From Cyprinodon diabolis (lineage: Eukaryota; Chordata; Actinopteri; Cyprinodontiformes; Cyprinodontidae), in the NCBI GenBank assembly GCA_030533445.1, contig CM060081.1, forward strand, positions 34,050,111 through 34,114,110: a stretch of DNA of 64,000 nt, given 5' to 3'. Under the pieces are notes generated by a model. The model did no database searches. It was not told the DNA's origin and saw nothing but the letters and a program-made list of their open reading frames with translations. Numbering within the stretch: position 1 is the stretch's first letter; each line of letters starts with the position of its first letter. Shown here in pieces: positions 63,191 through 64,000 of the stretch. Position numbers and translations under genes: made by a program.

Positions 63191-64000
63191 CACTCTGAAA
63201 GTTACCTCTCAGTTATTGTAACTTAATTGATTTGCACCTAAACACAAGATTTTATTCCCCAAATCTTTCCTGGATGCTGCAACCTGATATGACCTTATAG
63301 CAAACATTCCTTGTTTCTAAAAGTCCATAACTTATCGATTTTGATGTCAAGAGAAAATATCAGATATGTTTCCTCTAACAAACCCTCACCCTTTAAATGG
63401 ATTTACTGTCAGGCACAAAAAATTTCATATTTATGCTAATGGAAAGTTCATCTGTTTATTGGTCTCTGCTGGCATTTTATTACTTCCGTGCCACAAATGA
63501 AAAGGCCCTTCCTCCATGCTCAACCCCCACCACCACCACCTCTGTGTCAATGTTTGTTAAAGTTGCTGACCGTGAACACTCTCATTCTCCCTCTTCGCTC
63601 AGACTTACATCAACCTCAGACCCGATCATAAAATCATTTTCTTTTCCAGCTCTTTCCAGTTGACCCTGAAAGTTAGGTTGCACTTCATGTGGAGATGTTG
63701 CTCCTGAAGATGTTTAAGGATTATGATGATTATGCTACTCCGAGCTCTGCGTCATACACCAGAGAAATGATTAGGACTGCACCAGCAGAGTTTTACCCTG
63801 ACAGATGGCAACACATGGAGCTAGCTGACAGCACTGCTGACAGCGCGTTCACAGGAAGTCCCCATATTGCATGCACTGTGCACATTGTTTGTTCCTGTAT
63901 ATATTCTGATGTTTTTCCTGCCGTCAGTCGAGGCTTATTCCTACCTGTCAATGCTAAAGTCGGCTCATGCCGCACATTCGCCGGCTTAAAAATTGCAAGA
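63191..64000. other. Unrecognised non-coding DNA
   Basis: No exon or repeat recognised; short frames at 63,397-63,663 (plus) and 63,793-63,975 (minus) have no recognisable domain. Confidence 0.5.

Overview
This window looks like vertebrate nuclear DNA from a ray-finned (teleost) fish. The evidence is the mixture of transposon families that is typical of teleosts: L2-clade and Rex1/CR1-like LINEs, a Rex3/RTE-like LINE end, a Tc1-like element with long terminal repeats, hAT and pogo-like DNA transposons, tRNA-derived SINEs with LINE-like tails, and very long (TA)n microsatellites in visibly AT-rich DNA. I could not identify the species. I found no exon of a host protein-coding gene, no rRNA or tRNA gene and no CRISPR array. 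The window reads as a gene desert or a large intron. Every long open reading frame that I recognise belongs to a mobile element.

Layout. Bases 1-8,850 are mostly unrecognised non-coding DNA with microsatellites and one decayed Tc1 fragment. Bases 8,853-11,989 are a Russian-doll insertion: a probable solo LTR (TG...CA ends, 5-bp duplication AATAC) holds a hAT-like MITE, which holds a nearly intact Tc1-like transposon with ~198-bp inverted terminal repeats and one premature TGA in its transposase. Bases 12-18 kb carry a second copy of a short repeat family, a perfect 36-bp palindrome beside a SINE, a decayed L2 end and long TA arrays. Bases 18.2-24 kb are the longest stretch free of recognisable repeats and the best place to look for conserved regulatory DNA.

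Bases 24-36 kb hold Rex1-like and Rex3-like LINE ends, a long-armed foldback repeat, a 27-base C run, a Tc1 fossil, a fragment of a non-LTR element whose product carries a PD-(D/E)XK-like motif, and a ~540-bp inverted repeat pair ~5.8 kb apart. Bases 37.5-44.2 kb are a second nested structure: a ~4.9-kb near-complete L2-clade LINE (minus strand; ORF1 with zinc-knuckle-like cysteines and an SGNH esterase domain, ORF2 with endonuclease and reverse transcriptase) splits a plus-strand Rex1-like LINE.

Bases 44-64 kb are again mostly anonymous, with a dead LINE end, two SINEs, a Tc1 fossil, a hAT MITE with a clear 8-bp target duplication, and a pogo-like transposon (60,478-62,737) that was itself invaded by a hAT-like MITE and carries an internal duplication of its transposase fragment.

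No genes cooperate in a pathway here. The relationships are those of successive insertions, which give a relative age order: LTR before hAT-like MITE before Tc1; Rex1-like LINE before L2; pogo-like element before hAT MITE. I saw no convincing sign of a new host-encoded system. Family names come from recognised protein motifs and remembered repeat sequences, not from database searches.
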